This document shows positions 43,838 to 54,341 of a DNA stretch of 64,000 nucleotides, in pieces. Position numbers and translations under genes: made by a program. The notes beneath the pieces were generated by a model, which saw nothing but the letters and a program-made list of their open reading frames with translations, was not told the DNA's origin and did not search any database. This DNA is from Simmondsia chinensis (lineage: Eukaryota > Streptophyta > Magnoliopsida > Caryophyllales > Simmondsiaceae). The stretch covers positions 11,475,193-11,539,192 of the forward strand of contig JAGTTD010000009.1 in the NCBI GenBank assembly GCA_018398585.1, given 5' to 3'. How positions within the stretch are numbered: the stretch's first letter is position 1; each line of letters begins with the position of its first letter.

Positions 43838-44640
43838 ATGGCCGGTGATGCAGCTGCTGGTTTGAATTAGTCAGAGAAAATAGCTCTAGTGCAGCAGCAG
43901 TTGAAGGATCTGATTCTTGAAGTAGCTAATATGCATCAGTCGTAGAAGCATGTGCAATGATAGCTAGTAGGAATGTAGGAGCAGATCAATTGCCAAGTTG
44001 CTGCTGCGGGATCTGGAATACTTTCATCAGGAAGTCATCAAGGAAGCCTTCCTAATCCTTGACTTCCTGGATAGACTAAGGAGAGTGGAGAAGGGCTGCC
44101 AATCGTCAAGAATTCAAGATTTCGCCAGCCTAAAGTGGAAATTGATATGTTTGATGGATTGCAACCTCAATCTTAGATTAGAAGATGTAAAAGGTACTTT
44201 CGTTTGTATGATGTTTTTGATTCTCAAAAGGTGGAGTTGGCTGCAATTGACCTTTATGGAGATCAAGAAGTGTGGTTCCATAGCTTGATACTTGGCAAAC
44301 TATCCCTTACTTGGCATGAGTTTGTGGATGAATTGTGTGAGAGGTATGGGGATGAGGATCCAAGAGATATTGTGGACAATTTTAACAAGGTACCTCAGAC
44401 TTCTTCGATTAATGATTGCATGACTCCCTTTGAACATTTGAAGGCAAGAATGATGGTTGTTAATCCAAGACCAAGTGAGGCTTATTATGTTTCTAGCTTC
44501 ATTAGTGGCCTCAAACCTAAGTTCAAGAATCTTGTTAAAGCATTTAATTCCATGACCTTATCTAAGGCTTATTCTAAAGCAAGGTTGTTTGAGTCCACTT
44601 TCCTACCTGTACATGATTGAAGACAAAGGAGTAAGAGTGG
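43838..44640 (+). pseudogene. gag: Gag of the 43446 element
   Basis: Starts MAGDAAAGLN then a stop. The N-terminal part has many stops, several TAG where CAG is expected. From 44204 the capsid frame is open: VELAAIDLYGDQEVWFHSLI, GDEDPRDIVDNFNKV, SEAYYVSSFISGLKPKFKNL, matching the gag at 55150-55510. Confidence 0.85.
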
Positions 44641-45590
44641 ACATTAAGTTCCACCTTTGCATCAGATAGCTTTAGTGACTTCCAAACCCTAGAGTTTGGA
44701 AGAGAAGAAGGCTCAAAGATTATGTTTCAAATGTAATCAAAGGTATTTCTTTGGGCACAAATGCAATCCAAAGCTTCTAATGTTAGTTATTGGAGCTAAG
44801 GTTGAAGAAGAACAGGAAGAGTAGGAGGCGGAACTAGACTCCAGCGTTCAGGTTGAAGAAATGCAAGATGGTTTAGAATAGGATGAAATGGAAATTTCAG
44901 TAAGAGCCTTGAGTGGAAATGGAACTCATAACACAATAAGGATCAAGGGAGAAGCAAACCACAAGCCATTATTGATATTGATTGATAGTGGTAGCACACA
45001 TAATTTTGTAGATCCTAAGATTGTCAATTTGGTAGGACCTGAGCGGATCAAGACAAGCCCCTTAGTTGTGACAGTTGTAGATGGGAATTCTATGCTAACA
45101 TAGACTAAATGCAAACAATTTAGATGGGAAATGCAAGGCCATCATTTTGCATACGATTTTAGAATGCTGAGACTTAGTGGTTGCAATAAGGTTCTTGGTG
45201 TTGATTGGATAAAGACAATCAATCCCTTGGTGTTTGATTTTGCTCAGTTGTATGTATCCTTGAGAGGAATGGCATATCTGTCAAATTGCAACGCATAGTG
45301 GGACAAGGTCAGTTGAAAATGATGAGGGGTAAGTGGCTGGAAGGAGTAATCAGGATGGGTGCTTATCAGTGGATTGGCCAATTATTCTTCCTCAATGCCG
45401 AACCTTTGGGAGCTAAGGTGAATTATGTTCCATCAATTAGCAAGTTAATACATGATTTCGACGATCTGTTTGAGCAACCAATCTCACTTCTACGAAAAAG
45501 AACCTTGGATCATGCTATTCAAGTGTACATAGAAGTTTTGAGCATCAGAAGGTTGAGATTTAAGCTCACAGTGCCGCAGAAAATTTAGAT
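44641..45590 (+). pseudogene. Zinc knuckle, protease and RT linker
   Basis: CFKCNQRYFFGHKC at about 44728, LLILIDSGSTHNFVDPKIVN with catalytic DSG at 44966-45026, KVLGVDWIKTINPLVFDFAQ near 45190, and the linker FDDLFEQPISLLRKRTLDHA near 45460. Recognisable pol ends at about 45590, before any RT. Confidence 0.85.
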
Positions 45591-47882
45591 CAAAGCGGTA
45601 GTTCGCCTTAATCATAAGAAGTGCTATTCAAGCAAGAGATTAAGAGCTTTGCTCAAGCCAATCTTGGTTTACAATGGAAGACCTCCATATTTTCTACTTC
45701 TCAAAGAAAATAAGGTGTTTCTAGACAAGCATAACATGCTCAAGGATTTGGAATAGGGGCATTCTAAGATGGTGTTGTGGTCAGTCGATTTATTTGGAGC
45801 ATCTTCTTGGATAAAGAAGATGATCAAGAAAGCAAGGAGAACGAAGAATTCTATCGACAATGTCATAGTTCAGCACAAAATTAGGGTGATGCTACTGTAT
45901 TGCAAACAAATTTAGTGAAACTTCTGGTTGCTCCTGCTGCAGAACAATCTGTTCAGCCAGAAAAATTACAAGATCAAGTCCAATGGCAATCTCTATTGAG
46001 GCCTACTGATCCTAGACAGGAGGATTCACTCAACAAAGATGTAAAGTCATCAAGAAATTAGGGGAATTCTACTGCAATGCAACCAAATTCAGTAAAGCAT
46101 CAGTTTGTTGCTGCTGCAGGTCAATCTGTTCAAGGTTTGCAAGATCTAATCCAAATTAAGGCACAAGTGTGTTGAGCTGATGTATACTCATCTAAGAACA
46201 CTAATAGAAAGCCTCTTGATATAGGAGAAGTAGAACAAGCTCTTGAGTTTAACTGAGATGAATGCTGCAGTGCAAAGGTTTTGATTGATAAGTTTGCTAA
46301 ACAACATCAGTTTTAGAGCAATAGGAGTGCAAGAACTCAGCTCAAAACAAGCTCCTAAGTGGAGAACAAGGAAAGGAAGGCTCAATGGACAGTATATAGT
46401 GGCAATCAAGAGTTCAACTCTGGACTACAATGTCAATTCGAACTGAAATTGTTGGCTGTGGATGTTGAATTAGCAAGGCAGTTTGGACAAGAGCTTGATG
46501 CTTGTGTGAGTCAAATATAAAGCAAAGGACATCTTCCAAGGGTGCATCCTAATGTGAGACCTCCTGAAGTTGTGCAGCATAAGGAAGGTCGAGTTTCTGT
46601 GAATCCAAATTAGCAATGGCAGCAATAGCTTAAGTCTGTAATTGATGCACAAGGAGCTAGTCTTTGGAGATTATGCAAGCAGTTTAAAGTAGTGATTGAG
46701 CAATTCGAACTTGAGTATCAAAAAGCGTTGTTTAAGAGGTTAATACCCGAGCATATCTTAGAAGTTGTTGGCTCTTGGATCAAAACAATAGTTAAGAGAG
46801 CTAAGAAAAGAAGGCATTATACCACCAAGGATGTTATTTCATCAGCAAAACAAGTTGATGATGCAAAGACTCAACTTGAACTTGTTGAGATGAGGCAAAC
46901 ACAAGTCCTTGAATCACATTTGAAGGAAGTAGCAGCAAAATCAGCACATCGGAATGTCCTAACTGCAGTACACTTAAATTCTATTAAGGGTTGGTTAGTT
47001 ATTGTTGCAGATCAATCTGTTCAACTAGAGTATTTGTAAGACCGGGCAATGAGCAATCAAGGGAAACTTCTTGTCCTCAAATGCAAACCCAAGCTAGGTG
47101 GGTTGTGTTCTGGAAATGAAATTGCAAAGAACTAGGGGCTGAAGTTAGAAGCTTATATTAGTCGATATGGAAGCAAGGGACACCCTCCTCAAGTGCAAGC
47201 AAACGTGAGGTCTCTCGAGTTTGTCTTGAGTGAGACTAGAGGTCACATAAATGTTAGGAAAAACTAATCAATGTGATAGTATAAACCAAAATGCTTATCT
47301 TGAGGTACTAAAGGTGAGATCAGGAACACATTCAATTGGTACAACAGATCAACACTTGTTCTACATTTGTTCAAACATGTTAGGATTCATATGTCCAGAT
47401 TTGCTTAAAAGGGTACTTGAGGTTTTGAAGATAGCTAAGTGTCCAATTTTAGTCATAAAAATGACTGATTTTAGTGAATTTTTTGGCATAAAATCAGGTA
47501 ATGGTAGCGTCAGTGTGATTTGGCTATTGAAATTTAGATTGATAACTGACGTTCAATGTTTACAGTTGCAGTATAATTGGCGAATAGTGTGTTTCAGTTA
47601 AAAGTGGATGATGTTGGGCTGCGCTAGAGCTTGGCTAATTTGGCATAACATGAAGCTCATGTGTACAACAATTCAGATGCTACTAGCCAACGATAGTAAG
47701 AGATCAACATAAAATAGCAAGAATAAGATGTATATCCAGTTCCGATGCAATTCAGATTCAAGCTGTAATTCAGATTTAGATCCAAGTGTTGCCAATAATC
47801 ACTCATTAGCTGCATCTTTTACAACAATAAGGGTTCTTCAAGTCACTACTCTCTACTTAGATTCTTGAGGACAACAATCTTT
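45591..47882 (+). pseudogene. Unrecognised modular coding-like region
   Basis: No known domain. The longest open frame is 46692-47039 (FELEYQKALFKRLIPEHILE, then WIKTIVKRAKKRRHYTTKDV). Reading through stops shows repeated modules: NSTAMQPNSVKHQF leading to GQSVQ (46070-46130), with variants near 45895 and 46950 (each ending QSVQ), and SKGHLPRVHPNVRPPE (46520) with a variant SKGHPPQVQANVRSLE (47170). This is the position of the unrecognised ORF in the non-autonomous elements and may be a distant relative. At least six stops. Confidence 0.45.
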
Positions 47883-47896
47883 AAAGGGGGGAGTAT
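47859..47896 (+). promoter_or_regulatory. Hairpin-like sequence plus polypurine tract
   Basis: ATTCTTGAGGACAACAAT (imperfect version of the conserved hairpin) followed by AAAGGGGGGAGTAT. Confidence 0.65.
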
Positions 47897-48302
47897 TGTT
47901 ATGATTCTAGAAGATGGGGCATGGGGAATTAATTAGTAATAATTCATTGGTTGTTAATAAAGTAGTTTAACTCATTTGTATTGGTCACATTAAGCCATTT
48001 CTTAGTGTATTAGCCGATAGCTTGTATGTGGAGGGAAAGTCAGTTATTAGTATAGTTAAGTGGTAGTTAAGTCATGTCTGGGTGAAATGTATTGTTAGAT
48101 ATTTTTCTTGTAATCTTCTCAAGCTAGATTAGTATAAGTTCTTTCTATTGTAATACTCATTCAATCAAATACAAAATATCTTTTGATATCAATTATCTCT
48201 CTCATCTAACTCTCCCTCTAATCTCTCGTCTCTTCTCACTTCTTCTCTTATCTTAATCTCTTGTTCCACTAGGTTAACTTCAAGATTGCTTCAAGTTTAA
48301 CA
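47897..48302 (+). repeat. 3' LTR, 406 bp
   Basis: TGTTATGATTCTAG to GTTTAACA. It is closely related at its start to the LTR at 49424, not to the 5' LTR at 43446. Terminal hairpin present. Confidence 0.75.
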
Positions 48303-49423
48303 GAGGTTCTGTAAGCCCAAAGGGCATCGAGTAGCAACTCATGCCACTTCCTAGGATTATCCTCGATCATCTTTTCAATGTTGGCCTTTAGAATCCTATT
48401 GGTTGACTCTGCCTAGCCATAAGCTTTAGCATAATAAGGTGTTGAGTTCAAGATTTCTATGTTGAAGCGCTTGGTGAACTCTTAAACCTAAGACTCATTA
48501 AACACTCTAGCCTAGCCCACTATAATGGTTTTCGAGATCCCAAACCTACATAGGATGTGTTCTTTGATGACCACAATCACGTCTTTCCAATTAATTTTTT
48601 TATATGATTTAGCTTCCGTCCACTTTGTGAAGTAGTCAGTAGCCACCAGAATATAAGAGTGTTGTTTACTGAAAGGAGGGTTAATTTCCCATATGTTGCC
48701 ATTGCCCAACCAGTGAGTGGCCATTGTTTTACAATTGGATGCGTCATAAAAATAGGGACTCTTGGCATATATCCATTTCATTGGCATGCTTGACATCCCT
48801 TGGCATACTTTGTGCAATCATCCATCATTGATGGCCAGTAGTGGCCATAATGCCTGATGAGCCAATGCAATTTGTTGCAAACTAAATGGGATCCACAAAT
48901 ACCCTCCCGGGCTCTTGCCATTACTAGCATTGCTTCATCTAAGTCAAGGCACTTGAGAAGCACTTCGCTAGCGTCCCCCTTGTATAACTCACTAGACGGA
49001 CCATCCAGAGGGAATATGTGAGCTTTTTTATTCATCTTTTTGTCCTTAATGCAATCTCGACGGTTCTTGAAATAATCCACCAAAGATTACCTCTAATCCT
49101 CTCATTAACTTAGGACAGTTTGATTAGCCTTATAGTACTACAAGTGCCTACATGGCGTGTCTCCACTTATGAGGGTCAAGGACTCAGTGAACTCGATGCC
49201 AGGATCCAGAACCTTAGTCTTGACGACCATGGTTTCTTCACACCAAGTTTTAGGCAATTTGTACCCAAATTGCAGCGGAGTCAATTCATTGGCTGCCTTA
49301 TTTTTGCTCCCTATTACACACCATCAAATTTACTCAATAGTTTTTGTCCTTCAGGTGACTACATTCAGATCTCTAAAATTAATACAGACCCTAATTTTGC
49401 TATTCTTTTTAATGTCAGGAGCA
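48303..49423 (-). pseudogene. Tat copy 2: pol fragment
   Basis: From right to left: a short piece of RT (minus strand about 49420-49350, KKNSKIRVCINFRDLN-like), then directly the integrase zinc region at 49083-48778 (EGICGSHLVCNKLHWLIRHY, GCQACQ) and core at 48817-48512 (FTKWTEAKSYKKINWK, HILCRFGISKTIIVG), ending where the 40470 region of copy 1 would continue. RNase H domains are deleted. Parallel to 40470-41280 but a separate copy. Confidence 0.8.
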
Positions 49424-49904
49424 TGTCATGATTCTAGAAAATAGGGTATATGGGATTAAGTAGAAATAATTCATGGATAGCAATTTAAGAGTATAAGCCC
49501 TAGGTAAGGTCAAATTAGCTATGCTTTGGAGTGTTTAGCCGTGTTCTCTTGTATTGCCTTTAGTATTCTTTCTCTATTAATTTGGTAGTTAAGTTAGTTA
49601 GAGTGGGTTAGATATTTTGCTAAGGGTGGTAGTTAAGTGGTGCATTGTCTTTGTTTATATTTTCTTCTTAGCAACCCCAAGCTTAGGATTGGTATAAATA
49701 GGAGGATTACTCTTGTATTTGGCATTATTGAATGATATTGATCTCTTTTCTCTCTCAATCCTAATTTTATCTATCTCTACTTCTCTTCTTTATCCTCTCT
49801 ATTTCTCATCTTAATCTCTAATTCTCTTCCCTTCTCTCTCTTTGTCTACTCCAATTCTTCATCCATCCTAGGTTATGATTCAAGATTAATGTTGAATCAT
49901 ACCA
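49424..49904 (+). repeat. LTR, 481 bp
   Basis: TGTCATGATTCTAG to ATCATACCA. TATA-like TATAAATAGG near 49693, long pyrimidine-rich end. It ends with a near-perfect hairpin (GGTTATGATTCAA ... TTGAATCATACC, one bulge) immediately before the primer site. Confidence 0.85.
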
Positions 49905-49906
49905 AT

Positions 49907-49918
49907 TGGTATCAGAGC
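49907..49918 (+). promoter_or_regulatory. Primer binding site, tRNA-Met type
   Basis: TGGTATCAGAGC, two bases after the LTR. Confidence 0.88.
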
Positions 49919-50465
49919 TTGTGAATTTGCTTCCAATTGAGTTGAATTGCATTCAATTTCATTGCATTAGTAATTGATCAAGCTTAAGTGATATCAAGCT
50001 CATTGATCAGATCGAATTTAATTAAGATTTCAGTATTTAAATTCTAGTACAGTAGCTTGGTGTTAGTAACTGGACTAAGTAACCGAATTCATAGAGCTTG
50101 TGGATTTGCACTTGATTTAGTTGAATTTACATTCAATTGAGTTGATTTAGCTTTCAATCAAGCATGATTTATGGTAAGAGTCAAGCTATTGGAGCTGGTG
50201 AAGTAGGTGTTGTTTCTATGCAGCAGTAGTAAGTAACTAGAGTACAACATCTTATGCAATAGCTCATGCAAGACTTAAAGCTTACAGTACAAAGATTAGA
50301 ACAATGGTATTGCTATCAAGTAGACATCAATATTGGGAAGGAAAGTGGTCTATAGTTCCAGTATTGCTGCAGCTAGTTGGGAAGAGATGAAGAGGAGGAT
50401 AGAGAATGGTATGCAAACTTGTGAAAATCATCAACGTTCTAATAAAGTTCGCACCATTGATTAGA
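49919..50465 (+). other. Leader and truncated gag start
   Basis: AT-rich leader, then from about 50168 a broken frame (MIYGKSQAIGAGEVGVVSM, then stops) resembling a gag N-terminus. It ends at about 50465 where an unrelated repeat starts. No downstream coding of this element is found. Confidence 0.45.
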
Positions 50466-51059
50466 GCTTTGTCAACTAGGGCTTAACCTTAATTACGTTG
50501 GTCCTGATCCAGTGACCCAAATATGGTTTGCTCCACCTTAATCTTGTCAAAACTAAACTCATTCAAGTTATTACAAGTCAAGGATGCTAGGCTTAAAAAC
50601 CTAATTGACTAAGGTTTGTAAGTGGACTGTTTAGCTCTTGGGTTTTTCTCCACCCTAGCTCCTAAGTTTTAAGTGTACGAGGAAAGGTGTCTATGGGCCC
50701 TGCTCCATTACTATAACTACCATTTGAGTTAAGTCCATATCCTCTTAAGCTTTTGTCAATCAATATATATACAAAGTTCCATAAAAATATTAAACCAAGT
50801 CTTCTTAACTGAAGCATAAGTTGAACTCATAGTATACTCGAAGTTAGATACACCAAAATATCACAACCTTTTGTCCAAAAACAACGAGTGGTTAAGGTTA
50901 AAGAAGTGCGGTCCAAATTCAGGCTCACTCCCTAGACATGGTGAGTTCCTTTAGCACTTTGTTTAAATTTTTACAACAACCACATCACACACAGTTGCAA
51001 ACAAATAGAGCAAATAGTCATAATAGGGTAATCATACCTAAGAGCGATCTTGGAGAGTT
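50466..51059 (+). repeat. Dispersed repeat, also at about 60236-60560
   Basis: Shares ATCCAGTGACCCAAATA, GTTTGCTC, AACTCATT and GAGTGGTTAAGGT-type blocks, in order and orientation, with 60236-60560. Probably part of an Athila-like LTR; boundaries unclear and no coding content seen. Confidence 0.5.
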
Positions 51060-51440
51060 TAATACCTTCATAGATGCGGAAGATTCTTCGATTTCTTTTT
51101 ATAGGTGAGGATCCCTTTATCCACCCACCGATGTACTGCTTGGTCAAGAATCTTCACCCTTTAAAGGGCATGGCTTCCATGCAGATTCGTCTTTCCGCCC
51201 CAAAAATGACTTGCAGAGACTATGCAAAGCAAAGGAGATTCGTGGCTAAAAATGGGCCCTAGAGCACATGGCTCAAAGATCAAAGAAGGATCATTCTCAG
51301 ACATCTAACAAAGATCCTCCTTGACCGTGCCAAGGTCAATAGGGCTCTGAAGCTTATCAGAGACCATTGAAATGTCTGATTGAACCAGATGTGCCAACTG
51401 CTCAAAAGGGCTATCAACCAGATGTTAGAGATGGCATCCT
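51060..51440 (-). pseudogene. Second plant-mobile-domain ORF fragment (N-terminal part)
   Basis: The minus strand reads DLGTVKEDLC, DPSLIFEPCALGPIF and, in a shifted frame, RRICMEAMPFKGWRFLTKQY, aligning with the start of the ORF at 25220-25510 (TITEDLSRLF, CALGQSL, PFKGWTFLTKQYPE). It is a remnant of another Tat antisense ORF, in the opposite orientation to the one at 25145. Broken, with both ends missing. Confidence 0.6.
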
Positions 51441-51745
51441 AAAAATCAAAATTTGTCCTGTAAATGTTATTTTATTAATGAAAAAAAATTCAAGTTCTAG
51501 TCATTTCCTTATTAAATTTGTGTATACGAGCATTTATACTACATCTGATTTTCTTTTTTGCAACATCCATGAGATGGGTGTTGTCCTTAGACTATAATTT
51601 ACATGTTTGTTTTAAGTGCTTCAAGAGATTTACCCACAGATAGACTTGGAACAAGTGGTATGGATTGTTATTTGAAAGACTCGTTGTCAAAAATAAGTTT
51701 GGACCACTTGTATGCTAAGACTATAACATAACACTTTAGATTACT
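51441..51745. other. Unassigned stretch
   Basis: About 300 bp of AT-rich DNA with no recognisable feature. Confidence 0.5.
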
Positions 51746-52246
51746 TGTCTTGGTCGTGTGGATGGTGAACCAAAAGATCCGGCTTGATGAGGCTGAAGGG
51801 GTTGTTGTGGCTGATGAGCTGTTGTTGGATGCTGCAATGTTGCTGTTAGTTTGGCCTAGGTGTGATGTATTAGTCTTTAGTTTAAGTGGTGCGTTTCATT
51901 CTTGCATTGTAATAATTGAATTGGTTGTTCTTGGCGCCAAAAGCCTTAGGTAGTTAGATATTTTTAGTAGTTATGTTAGTTAGATATTTTAGTAGGAGCT
52001 AGATATTTTCCCTTAGTCGGTTAGTAGTTAATTGTCTAGGTTCATTGCTCTAGTTTGCTATAAGTAGTATGATCTTGTGTAATAAATGATTCATTCAATC
52101 AAATACAAATATGTTTTGATATTATTCTCTCTCTCATCTAAATCTCTTCCTATTTCTCATCTACATTTCTCTATTTCTCTTCTCATCTCAACTCTATTTC
52201 TTCAATTATCTTAGGTTATGATAGTAGCATAGGCTCGTTCGTAAAA
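51746..52246 (+). repeat. LTR, about 500 bp (left edge uncertain)
   Basis: Ends AAAA just before a primer site. Contains the repeated TTAGATATTTTAGTAG words and the long CTCATC-type pyrimidine stretch of this LTR group. The left edge is placed at TGTCTTGG but could be elsewhere within 50 bases. Confidence 0.65.
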
Positions 52247-52248
52247 AT

Positions 52249-52261
52249 TGGTATCAGAGCC
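52249..52261 (+). promoter_or_regulatory. Primer binding site, tRNA-Met type
   Basis: TGGTATCAGAGCC directly after the LTR. Confidence 0.9.
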
Positions 52262-53287
52262 AGGTTCGCTTCCGGATCGAGCTCTAATTCAAGAAAATGA
52301 TAGAAAATCTGGTTGTGTGCAATTGGTACTACATCATTGGCTTTTGATGCTTGGCAATTGATTTAGTTGGGTCCAATTCAACTAAATTGAGTTGTGTTGT
52401 GTCAAGCCTTGATCCTAGTTGCAATCAATCATCAAAAAGACAAGAATTGATACACATTTAGGCTTGATTTTTGGTGATCAAGTCAGTTCAGAGAGGCTGA
52501 ATTTAAGAGCTTGAAGGTGTACTGTTATTATATTCATCTGCGCATTACACCAGGGATTTGCATTGAATTTAGCTAAATCTGGTGGAGAATCATAGAAACA
52601 CATATTGTTGATCAATATTTGTGGTTCACAATCACTTTACAACAAATTCTGATTGAGAATTAAGTAAAATTGATCAAGCAAATCTGTCTGAAACATTGTG
52701 GTGTTTTTACTGCTCAATGTTATGTTCTTGATCATAATTCGCTTGATCTGCTGTGAAGAAGATTGAAGATAGTTGCTGGATCCAATTCGTGCTTGATCAA
52801 CATTAGAAGGTCTGCTTGTCAAAGCTGAAGTGGGCAGATTTGAGGTAGTAACTGTTTGGACATTCTGTTGCTACTGAAAAGTAGCTATTGCCTGAACTTC
52901 GAGTTACATTTTGAACAACAACCTGATTCTTGTGTTGAATATTGATGGAAGTGTGTGATAAGCATAGTTGTGTTAGGAATTAATTGAATTCCATAAGAAA
53001 TATCTAAAATCGAGTTGAAATTGCGATAAGCTGGAATTAACCACGAACTGTGAACAGAATTCGTTAAATCTGATTGTTCTGCTTGAAGTTGTTGCAAGTA
53101 TAGTGTGTTGAAGTTGTAATTGCTGTTAAGGTTCGAAATTAATTTAGATTTAAGCCTGAATTCATTCCTTTGGGGTGAATTAGGGTTTGAACGAAGTTCT
53201 TCGAAGTTAGGGTTTGGTTTGCAGAACCTTTCGATTAGGGTTTGCCATTGTCCGCGACTTTTGAATCGAAAACAACTTAAGATATAC
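52262..53287 (+). other. Leader, about 1 kb
   Basis: AT-rich, many GATCAA words, no sustained frame. Longer than the leader at 54311-54341. Confidence 0.5.
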
Positions 53288-53867
53288 ATGGATTTAGGTG
53301 CTGTTAGGCCGGTCACTGGTTTAAGGCGATCCCGACCTATTGTGGAGCTCTTTGAAGGAACGGAACCTCAGTCTTGGATTAGAAGTTGTGAAGAATACTT
53401 TCACTTCTACAAAATTCCTGAATCCGAGAAAGTTGAAATTACGGCAGTATATCTTCAAGGTGAGCAATTGACTGGGTACTTTAGTTTAATACGTGGCAAG
53501 GTCCTAATTCCTTGGAATGAATTCGTGAAAGAATTTTGTGAATGCTATAGTGAGAAATTCAAGCCCTTGGTTGAACAATGACTTAATTCTTGGATTGAGA
53601 ATTGTGATAGGATTGGGAGTGAAGATTCAATAACAGAGAATTCTCAACAAGGAGCAATTGTTCATGAGGTTGAATTGAAGATTGCGGCTGCCGAACATGA
53701 AGTGTTAACAACACAACCTTTTGCTGAGACAATTAAGAGTATGGAAGAGTTAAATGAATAGATAAATCAGGACACAAGGGAAATGATACAAATTTTACTA
53801 GATATGAAGGACACATTGTAAGAGATGTGACAAGAGGCTAAGCAGAGGAGAGAGCATGGATTAGAAT
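53288..53867 (+). pseudogene. Gag N-terminal fragment joined to a non-autonomous-type helix
   Basis: ATG 53288 opens MDLGAVRPVTGLRRSRPIVE and then a gag piece (LFEGTEPQSWIRSCEEYFHF, VEITAVYLQGEQLTGYFSLI, EFVKEFCECYSEKF) aligned to 55056-55260. After a stop at 53579 and further stops, EMIQILLDMKDTL and QEAKQRREHGLE resemble the N-terminal helix of the non-autonomous ORFs (QMIKLVQELRQDL). Cut at 53867 by the next chromovirus; no continuation recognised beyond 59650. Confidence 0.65.
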
Positions 53868-53872
53868 GACGC

Positions 53873-54295
53873 TGTTATGAATTAACAAATTTTACTTGTA
53901 ATGCATTTTTATTTCTTAGTATAACCTTTAAATTAGAGTCTTTTGATGTAATAAGCCTTTAATATCCGGTTGTGGGTTAAATCTGGTGCCAAATTTCAGT
54001 AAACAACCCCACGAGAATTCTGTGCAGGCGGTTACTGCATCTGGGCGGGAAAAATCTGTTAAACAGCCCTGAATTCTAGTGTTTTGGGCGGTAAAAATCT
54101 GAGAGGCAATGGCTAGATGCAATGAATCAATTTGTGTATAAATTTAGAGCTTATGGTTGTAATTGATCATCCAAGAAATTATTACAATCTTATTCCTAAG
54201 GGAAAAATTCTGATTTCTCATCCCCTTCACTTCTTCTCTCATCTTTAACTCTCTTCTACAAGGTTAGACTTCCAAATTGATTTTGGGAGCTAACA
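53873..54295 (+). repeat. 5' LTR of the chromovirus
   Basis: 423 bp, TGTTATGAATT to GCTAACA; TATA-like TATAAATT at 54137-54144. Terminal hairpin arms at about 54263-54276 and 54281-54294. Confidence 0.93.
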
Positions 54296-54297
54296 AT

Positions 54298-54310
54298 TGG
54301 TATCAGAGCC
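54298..54310 (+). promoter_or_regulatory. Primer binding site, tRNA-Met type
   Basis: TGGTATCAGAGCC two bases after the LTR. Confidence 0.93.
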
Positions 54311-54341
54311 TGGCAATAAAAAATCAAAACAAAAAAAATAT

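Larger units (their letters stand above)
43446..48302 (+). mobile_element. Gag-protease gypsy element with unrecognised 3' coding region
   Basis: 5' LTR, primer site, gag, zinc knuckle, protease and the start of the RT linker (to about 45590), then 2.3 kb of unrecognised coding-like sequence, polypurine tract and 3' LTR. No RT, RNase H or integrase. The two LTRs are not recognisably alike (307 and 406 bp), and the flanks AAATG and GAGGT do not match, so it may be a recombinant or two joined elements. Confidence 0.55.

Noticed and set aside
51750..51953. 67-codon frame in an LTR
   Set aside because: Inside the 51746-52246 LTR, with no recognisable product or conservation.
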